64,000 bases of DNA from NCBI GenBank assembly GCA_964469565.1, contig CAYXZD010000004.1:62001-126000 (forward strand). The letters are read 5' to 3'. The translations under genes and the position numbers were made by a program. The DNA is from GCA-2720975 sp964469565. GTDB lineage: Bacteria > Planctomycetota > UBA1135 > GCA-002686595. The notes below the pieces were generated by a model. That model saw only the letters and a program-made list of their open reading frames with translations, made no database searches and was not told the origin of the DNA. The number at the start of each line of letters is the position of its first letter. Position 1 is the stretch's first letter. Shown here piece after piece: positions 44,865-53,824 of the stretch.

Positions 44865-44984
44865 CTACTCGAAGATCGCGAGTTGCTTGCTGGCCTTCTT
44901 CGCCAACTTGCCTTGGCTCAAGGCAATCTCTGCTTAGCGAAGCATGTGGAAGATTTGTTCGGCTGTGTGTCATGTGCGTGCCAT
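44865..44984 (-). pseudogene. IS3-family OrfA (transposase helix-turn-helix) remnant
   Basis: Reading the reverse strand from an ATG at 44984 gives MART-stop-HTAEQIFHMLR-stop-AEIALSQGKLAKKASKQLAI and FE-stop. Apart from three stop codons this closely follows the start of IS3-type OrfA proteins (MxRKRHTAEQIxxKLREAExxLAQGK...QL-I-E). The similarity stops after the third stop, and no OrfB or inverted repeats are found. So it is an inactive transposon fragment of about 120 bases. Confidence 0.8.
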
Positions 44985-45045
44985 GTCAGTTCTCCTGAGG
45001 GGCACCCCCTAATGTAAAAAGGTGGAGTTGAATTCGTTGGGCAGG

Positions 45046-45237
45046 TCATTCCTGAATCAAAACAATAGAGCCTCCCCGGAATAGTGCCCTCCCCGCCAAA
45101 CGGTCGATCGCCGGAGTCAACAGCACGGGGTTCCCATACCAGCCCAGTTCACCCGTCGAAACATCATCGGCCAGATAGCGCACGACATCGGGGCTGTTCC
45201 TGAGCCACGGTTGCGGTGGCCAGCAGCATGTGTCCAA
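45046..45237 (-). pseudogene. Sulfatase N-terminal fragment
   Basis: The reverse strand encodes 63 residues that include SPDVVRYLADDVSTGELGWY and GNPVLLTPAIDRLAGRALF. This follows the sulfatase family start (P-N-V-V-x-I-x-ADD...G-x-L-G-x-YGNP-x-x-TP-x-ID-RLA) with its first two metal aspartates. The frame then diverges (RGGSIVLIQE) and stops, so the catalytic C-x-P-x-R segment and about 400 residues are missing. It is a broken gene. Sulfatases are very numerous in marine Planctomycetota. Confidence 0.75.
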
Positions 45238-45541
45238 GCCGTTGGATTATCAAAGCACGCAAAGGCGATGCGCTAGAGGTCTCCCGATTCAAGTTCGGCA
45301 CCCCTTGCCCACAGGCGTGGGACAAACTCCGAAGTCGTCGCGACTGTCAAAAGGAGAATTGAATCGTGCAATTGGAAGACCCTCAACCCCAGGGGTACCC
45401 CAGTCGCACTGTCGCATGCCACCTCCGGATCTCAGCAAGAAGCAGCAAAAAGGTGACTCTATCCTTGTGGTGCCCTGCTAGGTTAGTAATTGCGCTGCAA
45501 TTCCCAGACAGATTAAACCGCTATTACCAAGAGGCATATTC

Positions 45542-46945
45542 ATGGTACATCGCAATCCATTTCTCGCAATTCTACTCCTTACCTTTCCTGTGATTGGAAT
45601 CGTTGGTAAATGTGGGGCCCGGTGCCCGGGGTCAAGTGAGCATGAACTCACACTAGAGGGGCAGGAAGATGTGGACACCCTGCACATTCCGCTGGATACA
45701 GTCGTCCACATCACAGAGGACCTTGATATCCATTCGAGAGGGCAAGTCCTGCTTGAGGGAAGTATCGTGGCCCGTCGCCGCCAGGAGACAGGAAACGTCT
45801 CCGGTGTAAGTGTGTCCATTCGGAGCAATGAAGCCATCATCGTCCTCGGAGACATTCTTGCAGGTACAGGTTCCACCGCCTATGAAGGACCTTCAACCCT
45901 AGAGAACTGCGCCATGATCGGCGGGAAGGGCGGTGACGTCACTCTCAGGGCACCCGTGATCCTAATCAACGGGCGGGTCATCGGAGGCGAAGGCGGGTAT
46001 TCTGGCCCGAACGCCGAGGCCCCGGCAGGAGGTAGGGTACTCGTTGAAGGAGTTCAATTCACTACTCGCGATGTTGCGCGACTCCCAGAAGAGTCATCCT
46101 CAGAGTACCGCTGGCGTCTTTCCTCTCCAGGAGGTGTCGGTCTGTTCGGAGGTCAAGGGGGAAGTCACATTTCTAGTCCCGCTTTCAGTCGCGCCTTCGC
46201 GCCTGGAGGGGGAGGACGCGGGGGCGATGTGAAATGCGCAAGAATGGCCGTGCAGCGGCTCGCAGGCTGCTCTAGCCGAGAATGGCACTTGCTCGAGTCC
46301 TTCTTCGATGAACATCCGGCTGAGGCTCCAAGCCAACTCTTGGATCGGGTGGCGAGACCTGACGAAGAATGCCCCTCGGGACCGCCAAAATCAGGGCCAG
46401 CACCAGGCTTCGGCGGCACGGGTACAACTGGAATGACAGGCAGTAACGGAACCCAGATGTCACCCCAAGGCGGGACTGGCGGTGCCGGAGGTCCAGGTGG
46501 GAATGCAACTGGGGCAAATGGCGACTCGGGTAACGATGGCAATGATTGCTGCGATCCGCTAATCGAACCTGGGGGCAACGGCGGTAAGGGCGCAGCCGGC
46601 CAGAAAATGACCGGCGGAAAGGGTGGCACAGGCGGCGTTGGTGGCAACGGCTGGTGGGATGTCAATATCCCGGGCTTTGCAGCCCCCGGAGGCGACGGCG
46701 GACCCGGAGGGCCGGGGGGCAATGGGACAGGTGGAAATGGCGGAGAAGGGGGCAACGGTGGAAGGCCTGGGGGCGAAGGTGGCCTCGGTGGAGACTTTGG
46801 AGTGGGAGTGGCTGGCCCTGGTGGCGATGGCGGTCCTGGTGGCCGAGGCACTGTCAATGGTAATGTGGGAAGTACGGGTACCAATGGCTGTAACGCGAAC
46901 GGGAATGCGGGAGGAGAAGGCAACACGGGAGGCCAGTGTGGGTGA
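45542..46945 (+). CDS. Secreted glycine-rich protein
   Basis: The 467-aa protein has a signal peptide (PFLAILLLTFPVIGIVGKCG). Residues of about 35 to 170 are beta-rich and repeat-like (DLDIHSRGQVLLEGSIVARR, GDILAGTGS, GGKGGDVTLRAPVILINGRV), suggesting a right-handed beta-helix. From about residue 280 the sequence is dominated by Gly with Asn, Pro and Thr (GGTGGAGGPGGNATGANGDS, GGDGGPGGPGGNGTGGNGGE), similar in composition to collagen-like or PGRS-like regions. The ATG at 45542 has AGAGG upstream. A surface or extracellular structural role is likely but not shown. Confidence 0.7.
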   Translation: MVHRNPFLAILLLTFPVIGIVGKCGARCPGSSEHELTLEGQEDVDTLHIPLDTVVHITEDLDIHSRGQVLLEGSIVARRRQETGNVSGVSVSIRSNEAIIVLGDILAGTGSTAYEGPSTLENCAMIGGKGGDVTLRAPVILINGRVIGGEGGYSGPNAEAPAGGRVLVEGVQFTTRDVARLPEESSSEYRWRLSSPGGVGLFGGQGGSHISSPAFSRAFAPGGGGRGGDVKCARMAVQRLAGCSSREWHLLESFFDEHPAEAPSQLLDRVARPDEECPSGPPKSGPAPGFGGTGTTGMTGSNGTQMSPQGGTGGAGGPGGNATGANGDSGNDGNDCCDPLIEPGGNGGKGAAGQKMTGGKGGTGGVGGNGWWDVNIPGFAAPGGDGGPGGPGGNGTGGNGGEGGNGGRPGGEGGLGGDFGVGVAGPGGDGGPGGRGTVNGNVGSTGTNGCNANGNAGGEGNTGGQCG

Positions 46946-47096
46946 TTGCAACAGGTCCCCATGTGATGGTCTCAGTGTTTGCATTGGCGACAAGACAGCG
47001 AGGGCCCATCGGTCTCATAGACCCCATCCTAGATTGGTTTTCAGTCTGCCGTGGAGCCCTCCGAGGACTCCCTGGCGGGGCCGCTGGTAAAGGGGT

Positions 47097-49085
47097 ATGA
47101 AGAATCAGAAACAGCGCCGATTAGCCATTGGCGCGGGCCTCGCGCTGGCGATCGCCATCCTGTTTCTGACAGGAGCCCTGCGATACAACCCATGGTCCGA
47201 GGCCCCCATGGTCATTCGCTCGGAGCATGTGAGGCCCACGATCACTGAAAGATTCAACGCTTCGGAGATCGCCCCCTCACCAGACCCTGCAGGACCTGCT
47301 GCGCGAGTGGAGCAGCCAGCAGTGAAAGGAGCAAGTGTTGAACTCTTCGGGCGAATACATGGGAAGAAGTTTGGTACGCCTCTGGCCCATGCAGCACTGC
47401 AGCTACAAGTGCATCCGGTGCCTGGTGGGCCTGCCCGAGCCTACCAAGCCGTGGCCGATATGCACGGCGCATACTCAATCCTGTTACATCTACCGGATGC
47501 TAAAAAACTGAGTGAGTTGGTTGTTCGAGCGAAGATCCAACACTCGCTGTGCAGTGGAAGCACCCTCCGAGTTCCAACTACCGAAATCCGCCCCAACTCG
47601 ACTGGCATGCCTCCGCGAATACAGGGTGACATCGATGCTGTTCGGGTCTTTCCAATTGAGGGAACCCTGTCTCTCCCGGCAGGCACAGAGCCAAGTGCGG
47701 CTGAGGTCCTCATCGTTGGCCGGGCCAACGGGCCCCAGCCCTTTGTGCACCTTGCCCGCACGCGCGTGGAAGGGAATGGTTTTTTTCGAGGGGTATTGAA
47801 GGACTGGCCTGGTGAACCGGTGGCCTTCGTCGCATTTCTCGACAATCACATTCCTTCCTATGGAGCTTTTGTGATGCAGAAGTCGTCATCTACAGATGTT
47901 GGCCGAATCACCCTCGAACCAGGAATCTCGATCTCTGGCCGCGTGGCTACTTCGTTGCCACTCCATGCCCGAGCGAGGAGTATTGATCTGCAAGGAGTCG
48001 CTGAGTCAGGCGGAATACTCTTCAGCTCCATCCGCAGTGGCACATACACCTGGCCAGCCAGCGGGCCACCCACAATACGGGTAAAGCACTTCCCCATCCA
48101 AGAAGACGGTAGCTTCTTCATTGGGGGACTGGTTCCCGGACGCTACTTCCTGAGCCTGCATCACCCCTGCACACTCTCTGGTGCCGGTGCCTCCCGGACT
48201 GTTGTAGCTCCGAAATCAGGTATGGTCATCGAGGAGACTGCGGCCGTTTATTCCGTCACCGGCATTGATGCTGCGACTGGGGAGGAGGTGAGGCCCGTCA
48301 GGCTGTGGTGGGACCACTCTCCAGACTTTGGTTGCTGGGTAGGGAGTCGATTGGAAAAGCGGGTAGCTCTACCGCCCCGTGTGGTGCATTCAGGCTGGTT
48401 AGCAGCTGAGGGCTATTTGCCCGCACCAGTCCTGCTGCCAGCCCTTGAGCCGGGGACGACTGGAACGGCCACGGTCCCTCTTCTCCATATCAATCACCCG
48501 GTACAACAAGAGGCAACCGTGTTGTCTGTTACGGACGATTCCGGAAACCCCGTGACTGGACTCTTGATGTCCATCGCATGGGAGGGCAAGCCCATGACTT
48601 CCCACCAGTACTTCAAGAACTCCGATGGGGAATACAAACTGCCACCACTTCCACATGGGGATTACGTCGTCACACTCAATGCAAACACATTGTCGCACCA
48701 GTTCCGCAACCCCTTGGTACCTTACACGCTCAACCACAGCATCCCCCGGGATAGCAGGCCCCGTCTGGACTTGGTCATGGGTCACGGTGGTGCAGTTGTC
48801 GTCGCCCTACAGGACGAGGATACTCAAGAGTGGCTCTCAGCTCGATTGAGAATCAGCGGTCCGCTGCTGACGGATGAACAAGAGTGGATACCGAATGATG
48901 ACGGAGTGATCGAGGTGTACTTTGGATGGGCACCAGGACGGGGAGAAGTACGGCTGAAGAATGCCCTTGCGGATGGTGACTACAAACTGCATGTCAGTGC
49001 AGATGGATTTCGATCCGCTGAACGCAAGTTTAGCGTCCACCAAGCAAACGACACGAGACTCGAAATCTACCTCACCCGTGAGTAG
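47097..49085 (+). CDS. Membrane-anchored protein with carboxypeptidase-regulatory-like (Ig-like) domains
   Basis: The 662-aa protein has one N-terminal transmembrane segment (LAIGAGLALAIAILFLTGAL) and a large external part. Several segments fit carboxypeptidase-regulatory-like beta-sandwich repeats: VELFGRIHGKKFGTPLAHAA with VADMHGAYSILLHLPDA, GISISGRVATSLPLHARARS, EDGSFFIGGLVPGRYFLSLH and DGEYKLPPLPHGDYVVTLNA. No protease or other catalytic motif is visible. The ATG at 47097 follows AAAGGGG. It lies 150 bases after the Gly-rich gene in the same direction and may be co-expressed. Confidence 0.7.
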   Translation: MKNQKQRRLAIGAGLALAIAILFLTGALRYNPWSEAPMVIRSEHVRPTITERFNASEIAPSPDPAGPAARVEQPAVKGASVELFGRIHGKKFGTPLAHAALQLQVHPVPGGPARAYQAVADMHGAYSILLHLPDAKKLSELVVRAKIQHSLCSGSTLRVPTTEIRPNSTGMPPRIQGDIDAVRVFPIEGTLSLPAGTEPSAAEVLIVGRANGPQPFVHLARTRVEGNGFFRGVLKDWPGEPVAFVAFLDNHIPSYGAFVMQKSSSTDVGRITLEPGISISGRVATSLPLHARARSIDLQGVAESGGILFSSIRSGTYTWPASGPPTIRVKHFPIQEDGSFFIGGLVPGRYFLSLHHPCTLSGAGASRTVVAPKSGMVIEETAAVYSVTGIDAATGEEVRPVRLWWDHSPDFGCWVGSRLEKRVALPPRVVHSGWLAAEGYLPAPVLLPALEPGTTGTATVPLLHINHPVQQEATVLSVTDDSGNPVTGLLMSIAWEGKPMTSHQYFKNSDGEYKLPPLPHGDYVVTLNANTLSHQFRNPLVPYTLNHSIPRDSRPRLDLVMGHGGAVVVALQDEDTQEWLSARLRISGPLLTDEQEWIPNDDGVIEVYFGWAPGRGEVRLKNALADGDYKLHVSADGFRSAERKFSVHQANDTRLEIYLTRE

Positions 49086-49421
49086 ACCCGGTGCTGGGAT
49101 GCACCCATTGAGCGAGTCGAGCGCCTATGAGGGCCTTGGTTTTTGTGACGGCCCACTGCTTTCGGTCCAGGCCGCGAGAATGGCCGGGCCGGGCCCCAAA
49201 AAGTGATCCAGTCCTCATAAGAGTCGGGCTAGTTGAGGAGTGAGGGCACTGGGTAGTGCCGGTATGGCCCCCGGGCTGTACGCCCCGAGGTTCTTCCTGG
49301 CGCCCCTAGGTGCTCCTACACCTCACGAACCCCATGGCTCTTAGACCCTGGAGTGATGCTCAGCCACACCGCAATCGTTGAATTGAAGCGCCCTAGCTGG
49401 ATTGCTAAGGTCGATTTCATC
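49086..49421. other. Intergenic region without recognised gene
   Basis: Only short frames without features are present. It must contain the promoter of the glycosyltransferase operon at 49422, but I do not see clear elements. Confidence 0.5.
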
Positions 49422-50753
49422 ATGCGCATGGTTTTGGGGGTAGGACATTGGCGTCTGATCGGGGGATCGGAGCGCTATGCATTAGAAACCGCACGCCAAT
49501 TAGTGGCGCGCGGTCATGAGGTCACGGTGCTGCACGGGAGCGGAGTGGGCACGCCGGAGCCGGGACTGCGCTTCGAGCAATTCAAGGCCATGGGTGAGCT
49601 CGAAGCCCCCAAGCGCGACCGCCACGAGTTGCGAAACAGCCTCGCACGACTCAAGCCGGACCTAATTTTCCAGCTGACGCCCTGCGCCGCCTGGGTCATC
49701 GAAGAACAGCTCAGGGCGGCTCCCCTCGCTCGCTTCGTACAAGACCACACACTTTTCTGCCCCGGTCTAAACAAGATGCTGGCTGGAGGAAAACCCTGCC
49801 AACAATCCTTGGGCCGCAACTGCCTGACCGAGCAGTGGTTTGGCGATGGCTGCCATGGTTTCAGTTCCTCAGACGGGGCGCGCACTATCATTCAACCCGC
49901 CGCCCGCCTGCGTACTAAACAACGCGAACTCGCCATGAGCGCAAGGGCGCAGCTGCTATTGGTCGCCTCGGGGTACATGCGCGAGCAACTCATCATGGCG
50001 GGCTTGCCACCCGAACGTGTCCAAGTGCTGCCCTACTGTACCCATGCCGGCTTGGGGCCCCATCCAAAACTCGATCCGAAAGGCGACCTTCCCGAGGCCA
50101 CCCGCCGGTTTCTACGGGGCGCTGAGGGCCCCATGATCCTCACGCCCGCACGTCTGACGCTCCCCGACAAAGGTGTGGATTACTTACTCACCGCGTTGAC
50201 GAAGGTGGCCCACCCCCTACACGCCATCATCGCGGGGTCAGGCCCAGCTGCAGATTGGCTCCAACAAAAGGCGAGGGAAGAGGGGCTGGCCGACCGGGTT
50301 CACTTCACCGGATGGTTGGAATCAGATGCACTCAGCGCGCTCTACGAATGCGCTGATCTAGTGGCCTTTCCTTCGGTTTGGGACGAGCCCTTTGGCCTGG
50401 TAGGCATCGAAGCCATGGCACACGGTGTTCCCGTGGTGGCCTTTGACGTAGGCGGCGTAGGCGAGTGGCTGGCCCAGGGAGTCGGCGGGTGGAGCGTTCC
50501 TCGACGTGACGTGGATGCCATGGCGCGAGCCATCACTCGAGCCCTTGAGAATCCCAAGCTACGCGCCGACGTGGCCGAATCGGGCCGGCGGCGAGTCGAG
50601 AGGGACTTCCGACCTGAACGCTACTACAACCAACTCGAACGCCACTTGCGGGCTTGCTTGCAAGGAACGGTGGGCAATCTGCGAAGCACTCCGCCCCTAG
50701 TCCGGGTGGACGCCCCGAGCGTGCGGCCCATGCAAACCAGCACAGATTCCTAG
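49422..50753 (+). CDS. Glycosyltransferase family 4
   Basis: The 443-aa protein is a GT-B fold glycosyltransferase. The N-terminal acceptor half starts MVLGVGHWRLIGGSERYALE with the GG-x-E-R motif, then LARGH-type ARQLVARGHEVTVLHGSG. The donor half has ARLTLPDKGVDYLLTALTKV, VHFTGWLESDALSALYECAD and the nucleotide-sugar motif PFGLVGIEAMAHGVPVVAFD. The sugar and acceptor are unknown. A Cys-rich stretch (CPGLNKMLAGGKPCQQSLGR NC in part) lies in the middle, as in some planctomycetal GT4 proteins. The ATG at 49422 fits the domain start. The DUF4442 gene follows after eight bases. Confidence 0.88.
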   Translation: MRMVLGVGHWRLIGGSERYALETARQLVARGHEVTVLHGSGVGTPEPGLRFEQFKAMGELEAPKRDRHELRNSLARLKPDLIFQLTPCAAWVIEEQLRAAPLARFVQDHTLFCPGLNKMLAGGKPCQQSLGRNCLTEQWFGDGCHGFSSSDGARTIIQPAARLRTKQRELAMSARAQLLLVASGYMREQLIMAGLPPERVQVLPYCTHAGLGPHPKLDPKGDLPEATRRFLRGAEGPMILTPARLTLPDKGVDYLLTALTKVAHPLHAIIAGSGPAADWLQQKAREEGLADRVHFTGWLESDALSALYECADLVAFPSVWDEPFGLVGIEAMAHGVPVVAFDVGGVGEWLAQGVGGWSVPRRDVDAMARAITRALENPKLRADVAESGRRRVERDFRPERYYNQLERHLRACLQGTVGNLRSTPPLVRVDAPSVRPMQTSTDS

Positions 50754-50761
50754 CAAGCGCC

Positions 50762-51265
50762 ATGGACCCTGCACGCATCCTCAGAACATGGAGTTTATTG
50801 CGAAGCAATGCCTTGGGACGGGCGCTATTCAGCCGCCTTGTGGGCTGGGCCGTTCCCTACTCGGGTTCCATACGGGCCCAGGTACTGGAACTAGAACCTG
50901 GTCGAGCTCGGCTGCAATTGCGTGAGCACCGGCGGGTTCGTAATCATCTGCGGTCCATCCATGCCCTAGCCCTCAGCAATCTAGGGGAACTCACCTCTGG
51001 CCTAGCCATGCTGTCGGGCCTGCCTCCGCACCTGAGGGGCATCGTCACCCAAATCGACACCGAGTACACAAAAAAGGCGCGTGGGGTCATCGAAGCCACC
51101 TGCTCCTGCGCGGAATTGGAGTTCGACATTCCTGACGACCAGAGTCGGCCCCTGCAGGTGGTCACCCGCCTCCTGGACCAAGAGGGGGACGAAGTGGCGC
51201 TCACTCGCGTTCACTGGCAGATCGGCCACCGGCCAACAGAACAGGGTCCCAACCACCGCACCTGA
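50762..51265 (+). CDS. DUF4442 hotdog-fold protein (thioesterase-like)
   Basis: The 167-aa protein matches the DUF4442/YiiD-C-type hotdog family: RRVRNHLRSIHALALSNLGE has the conserved R-N-H...H-A pattern, followed by LTSGLAMLSGLPPHLRGIVT and IDTEYTKKARGVIEATCSCA. Hotdog proteins of this type resemble acyl-CoA thioesterases. The ATG at 50762 is preferred because the upstream frame overlaps the glycosyltransferase. It lies 15 bases before the nitronate monooxygenase-like gene. Confidence 0.8.
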   Translation: MDPARILRTWSLLRSNALGRALFSRLVGWAVPYSGSIRAQVLELEPGRARLQLREHRRVRNHLRSIHALALSNLGELTSGLAMLSGLPPHLRGIVTQIDTEYTKKARGVIEATCSCAELEFDIPDDQSRPLQVVTRLLDQEGDEVALTRVHWQIGHRPTEQGPNHRT

Positions 51266-51280
51266 GTCAGTCAGCCTCCA

Positions 51281-52246
51281 GTGAGTCCATCCCAATCCCT
51301 CGTCCAGCAGCTCGGAATCGAACACCCCATCCTCTGCGGGGCCATGTACCCCTGCAGCAATCCAGAGCTCGTGGCCGCAGTGAGCGAGGCAGGAGGAATC
51401 GGGGTAGTCCAACCCATGTCCATGACCTACGTGCACGGTCGTGGATTCCGGGAAGGCCTGCGCGAGATTCGCGGGCTCACATCCAAGCCCATCGGTTTCA
51501 ACGCCATCGTAGAGCGCTCGGTCAAACGCTACGAAACAAAGATGCGCGAATGGGTCGAGATTGCACTGGAAGAAAACGTGCGGTTTTTCGTCACGGCCCT
51601 AGGAAACCCACAGTGGGTAGCCGAACGAGTGCACGCCGAGGGAGGCCTCGTCTACCACGCCATCACGACCAAGGGGTGGGCCAAGCGTGCGCTGGATAAG
51701 GGTGTGGATGGGCTCATCTGTGTCAACGACCGGGCCGGCGGACATGCGGGTGAACAGAACGCGAGTGACTTGTATGACATGGTAAAGGGCTTTGGGGTAC
51801 CCCTAGTCTTGGCGGGAGGCGTTGGGAATCGGGAGCAGTACCGCCATGCCCTTGAGATAGGCTATGCGGGTGTCCAGATGGGAACGCGCTTCATCGCAAG
51901 CCACGAATGTACCGTTCATCCGGACTATCACGCCGCCATCGTCAGGGCCCAAGAATCGGACATCGTTTTGACCGACAAGCTCTCTGGCATTCCCGTCTCG
52001 GTCATCAACACCGAACTCGTCAAGCGGCTCGGTGCCAAAGCCGGTCCCTGGGCCAGTTGGTTGCTGCGGAACCCACGTACCAAACACCTCATGCGTGGTT
52101 TTTACTCTCTGCGTGCCCTACGCCAGCTCAAGCGATCGTCCCAGGGGGGCGTCTCGTATCGCGATGTATTTCAGGCAGGCAAGAGTGCGGGCGCAATCGA
52201 CGAGATCCAATCGGTGGCAGAGATCATTGCAGGGCTCACGCGGTAA
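51281..52246 (+). CDS. Nitronate monooxygenase-like FMN enzyme
   Basis: The 321-aa TIM-barrel protein starts with GTG at 51281. It has the NMO family start QQLGIEHPILCGAMYPCSNP, AAVSEAGGIGVVQP, a phosphate-binding region VPLVLAGGVGNREQYRHALE with GVQMGTRFIASHEC, and VNDRAGGHAGEQN, where the family has H for catalysis. Such FMN enzymes oxidise alkyl nitronates; the FabK enoyl-reductase branch shares the fold, so the exact reaction is uncertain. It is the third gene of the operon with the glycosyltransferase and DUF4442 protein. Confidence 0.85.
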   Translation: MSPSQSLVQQLGIEHPILCGAMYPCSNPELVAAVSEAGGIGVVQPMSMTYVHGRGFREGLREIRGLTSKPIGFNAIVERSVKRYETKMREWVEIALEENVRFFVTALGNPQWVAERVHAEGGLVYHAITTKGWAKRALDKGVDGLICVNDRAGGHAGEQNASDLYDMVKGFGVPLVLAGGVGNREQYRHALEIGYAGVQMGTRFIASHECTVHPDYHAAIVRAQESDIVLTDKLSGIPVSVINTELVKRLGAKAGPWASWLLRNPRTKHLMRGFYSLRALRQLKRSSQGGVSYRDVFQAGKSAGAIDEIQSVAEIIAGLTR

Positions 52247-52395
52247 TCCGCCGCGAGAGCCGCTAGGGACCTGACAGGTCCCCCATCACCAACTGGGATG
52301 CTTACCAGGACGGGGCAACGACAGATCACCCGAGTCTGCAGGGGTTGGGGTAGAATGAACCCTCCCTCACCGAGATTCGATCTGAGACCACAACC

Positions 52396-53673
52396 ATGCT
52401 TTCACTCATCGCCGTCGCCGCTGTTCTACCCAGCGCCCCCCAAGAGTTTGATTTCACCCTCGACCCCAGCGCGAGCACATCCTTGTTTTATGCCGACATC
52501 GAGACGGTGCTCAACGGCACTCTCATCGGGGATTACGATGCCACGGCCAATCCCGGCGGCACCCGAACGGTCAATGGACTGTTTGGGGGGGGCACGAACG
52601 AACTCGTTCCCGTAACGACGACGGTCGACAACAACGCCACATTCAACGGCGGCCCTACGGGTACATTCAGCATGGGCCTCGACACGGCTTTGATGACCGT
52701 TGACTTTTCGTTGCTCGACGTGGATGTCCTCGGGGGAACAACCGGAACAGGAACTGTAGATGTCACGCTACTCTTCAACACCTTTCGTACCTATTCCCCC
52801 GACTCCCTCTACGTGGGTGGCATCCCCTTCACAATTCCATTCGGGAGCATCAATGTCACAGCGGCAACGGCGACCCAATCCGCGCCTAGTTCATCGGGCA
52901 TTCTCACCCCTGGATCCGGAAGCAATGACTATGGATTTGGTGCCCTAGTTCCCGTCACCATGACCCTGACGGCTGACTTGAATGGTGCGCCGATCACGAT
53001 CCCACCCTTCCCGCTCTATCTGCCAGTAACTGGGACAGTCACCCTGACATCAACGGGGGCCACCGCCACGGCCGATTTCAACTTCAGTGACCAGACCTTC
53101 ACCAATGATCCGTTCCCAGGGTTCCAGATCACTGATCAACCACTCGGTCTTCCCACGATCCTGCCGCCGGGATCGACTGCCAATGTGCTCTTCAGTGCCA
53201 CGGTGACATCCTTGGACACCGACATCCAAGTTGATTTCCAACTCCAAGCGGACGGCGTCCCGAACTGCGGCTTTACGAGATACTGCGATGCCAACGCAAA
53301 CTCGACGGGGTTTCCCGCACAGATCGCCGCAGCGGGTAGCCCCAGCGTGGCAGCCAAGAACCTCGTGCTGAGCGCGAGCGGCCTGCCCACAAAACAGTTT
53401 GGGTACTTCATGATGGCCCAGACCCAAGGCTACGTCCCCTTGTTTGGCGGCAGTGACGGCAACCTGTGCCTCGGCGCGCCCATCGTACGCTTCTCGAAGA
53501 TCATCCTGAATTCGGGCCTCTCGGGGACGGTGAGCTTCGGACCTGATTTCGACAACCTTCCGCAGGGCACCGTGTTCACGGCAGGCTCCACATGGAACTT
53601 TCAGCTTTGGCACCGCGACTTCGGGGGCCGTTCGAACACGACAGACGGCGTCTCCGTTTTGTTCTGCAATTAG
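52396..53673 (+). CDS. Secreted beta-rich protein with planctomycete-type C-terminus
   Basis: The 425-aa protein has a short N-terminal hydrophobic signal (LSLIAVAAVLPSAP) and a Thr-, Gly- and Asp-rich body typical of exported proteins (DVLGGTTGTGTVDVTLLFNT). From about residue 290 it contains GFTRYCDANANSTGFPAQIA, then FGYFMMAQTQGYVPLFGGSD and a last block NFQLWHRDFGGRSNTTDGVS, ending with Cys. This C-terminal arrangement is, as I recall it, common in secreted planctomycetal proteins. The function is unknown. Confidence 0.75.
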   Translation: MLSLIAVAAVLPSAPQEFDFTLDPSASTSLFYADIETVLNGTLIGDYDATANPGGTRTVNGLFGGGTNELVPVTTTVDNNATFNGGPTGTFSMGLDTALMTVDFSLLDVDVLGGTTGTGTVDVTLLFNTFRTYSPDSLYVGGIPFTIPFGSINVTAATATQSAPSSSGILTPGSGSNDYGFGALVPVTMTLTADLNGAPITIPPFPLYLPVTGTVTLTSTGATATADFNFSDQTFTNDPFPGFQITDQPLGLPTILPPGSTANVLFSATVTSLDTDIQVDFQLQADGVPNCGFTRYCDANANSTGFPAQIAAAGSPSVAAKNLVLSASGLPTKQFGYFMMAQTQGYVPLFGGSDGNLCLGAPIVRFSKIILNSGLSGTVSFGPDFDNLPQGTVFTAGSTWNFQLWHRDFGGRSNTTDGVSVLFCN

Positions 53674-53824
53674 AACCTCGGCAGTACTGTGCGGCTTGAA
53701 GAAGCCACACCGGTGCCCAGAAGCACCCTTGGATTCCGAAGGGGCTGATTATCAGGCCATTGGAAGAGGGATGCAGTCCAAAGATTGATCCGCACTAGGC
53801 TGCTGGGCAATCTAGGGGCGCACT

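Larger units (their letters stand above)
44172..45541. other. Intergenic region with decayed mobile and sulfatase sequence
   Basis: No intact gene is supported in these 1370 bases. After rho there are two short hairpins without T runs (44179-44192 and 44204-44229). A 14-base tandem repeat lies at 44611-44664, an IS3-type OrfA remnant at 44865-44984 and a sulfatase fragment at 45046-45237. The rest, including 45240-45540, gives only short frames without recognisable products. Confidence 0.7.

Noticed and set aside
45240..45345. Possible remnant of a CxxxW...C-x-x-C type small domain (FGTPCPQAWDKLRSRRDCQK)
   Set aside because: Only a weak pattern in a short frame ending soon after; not enough to call a pseudogene.
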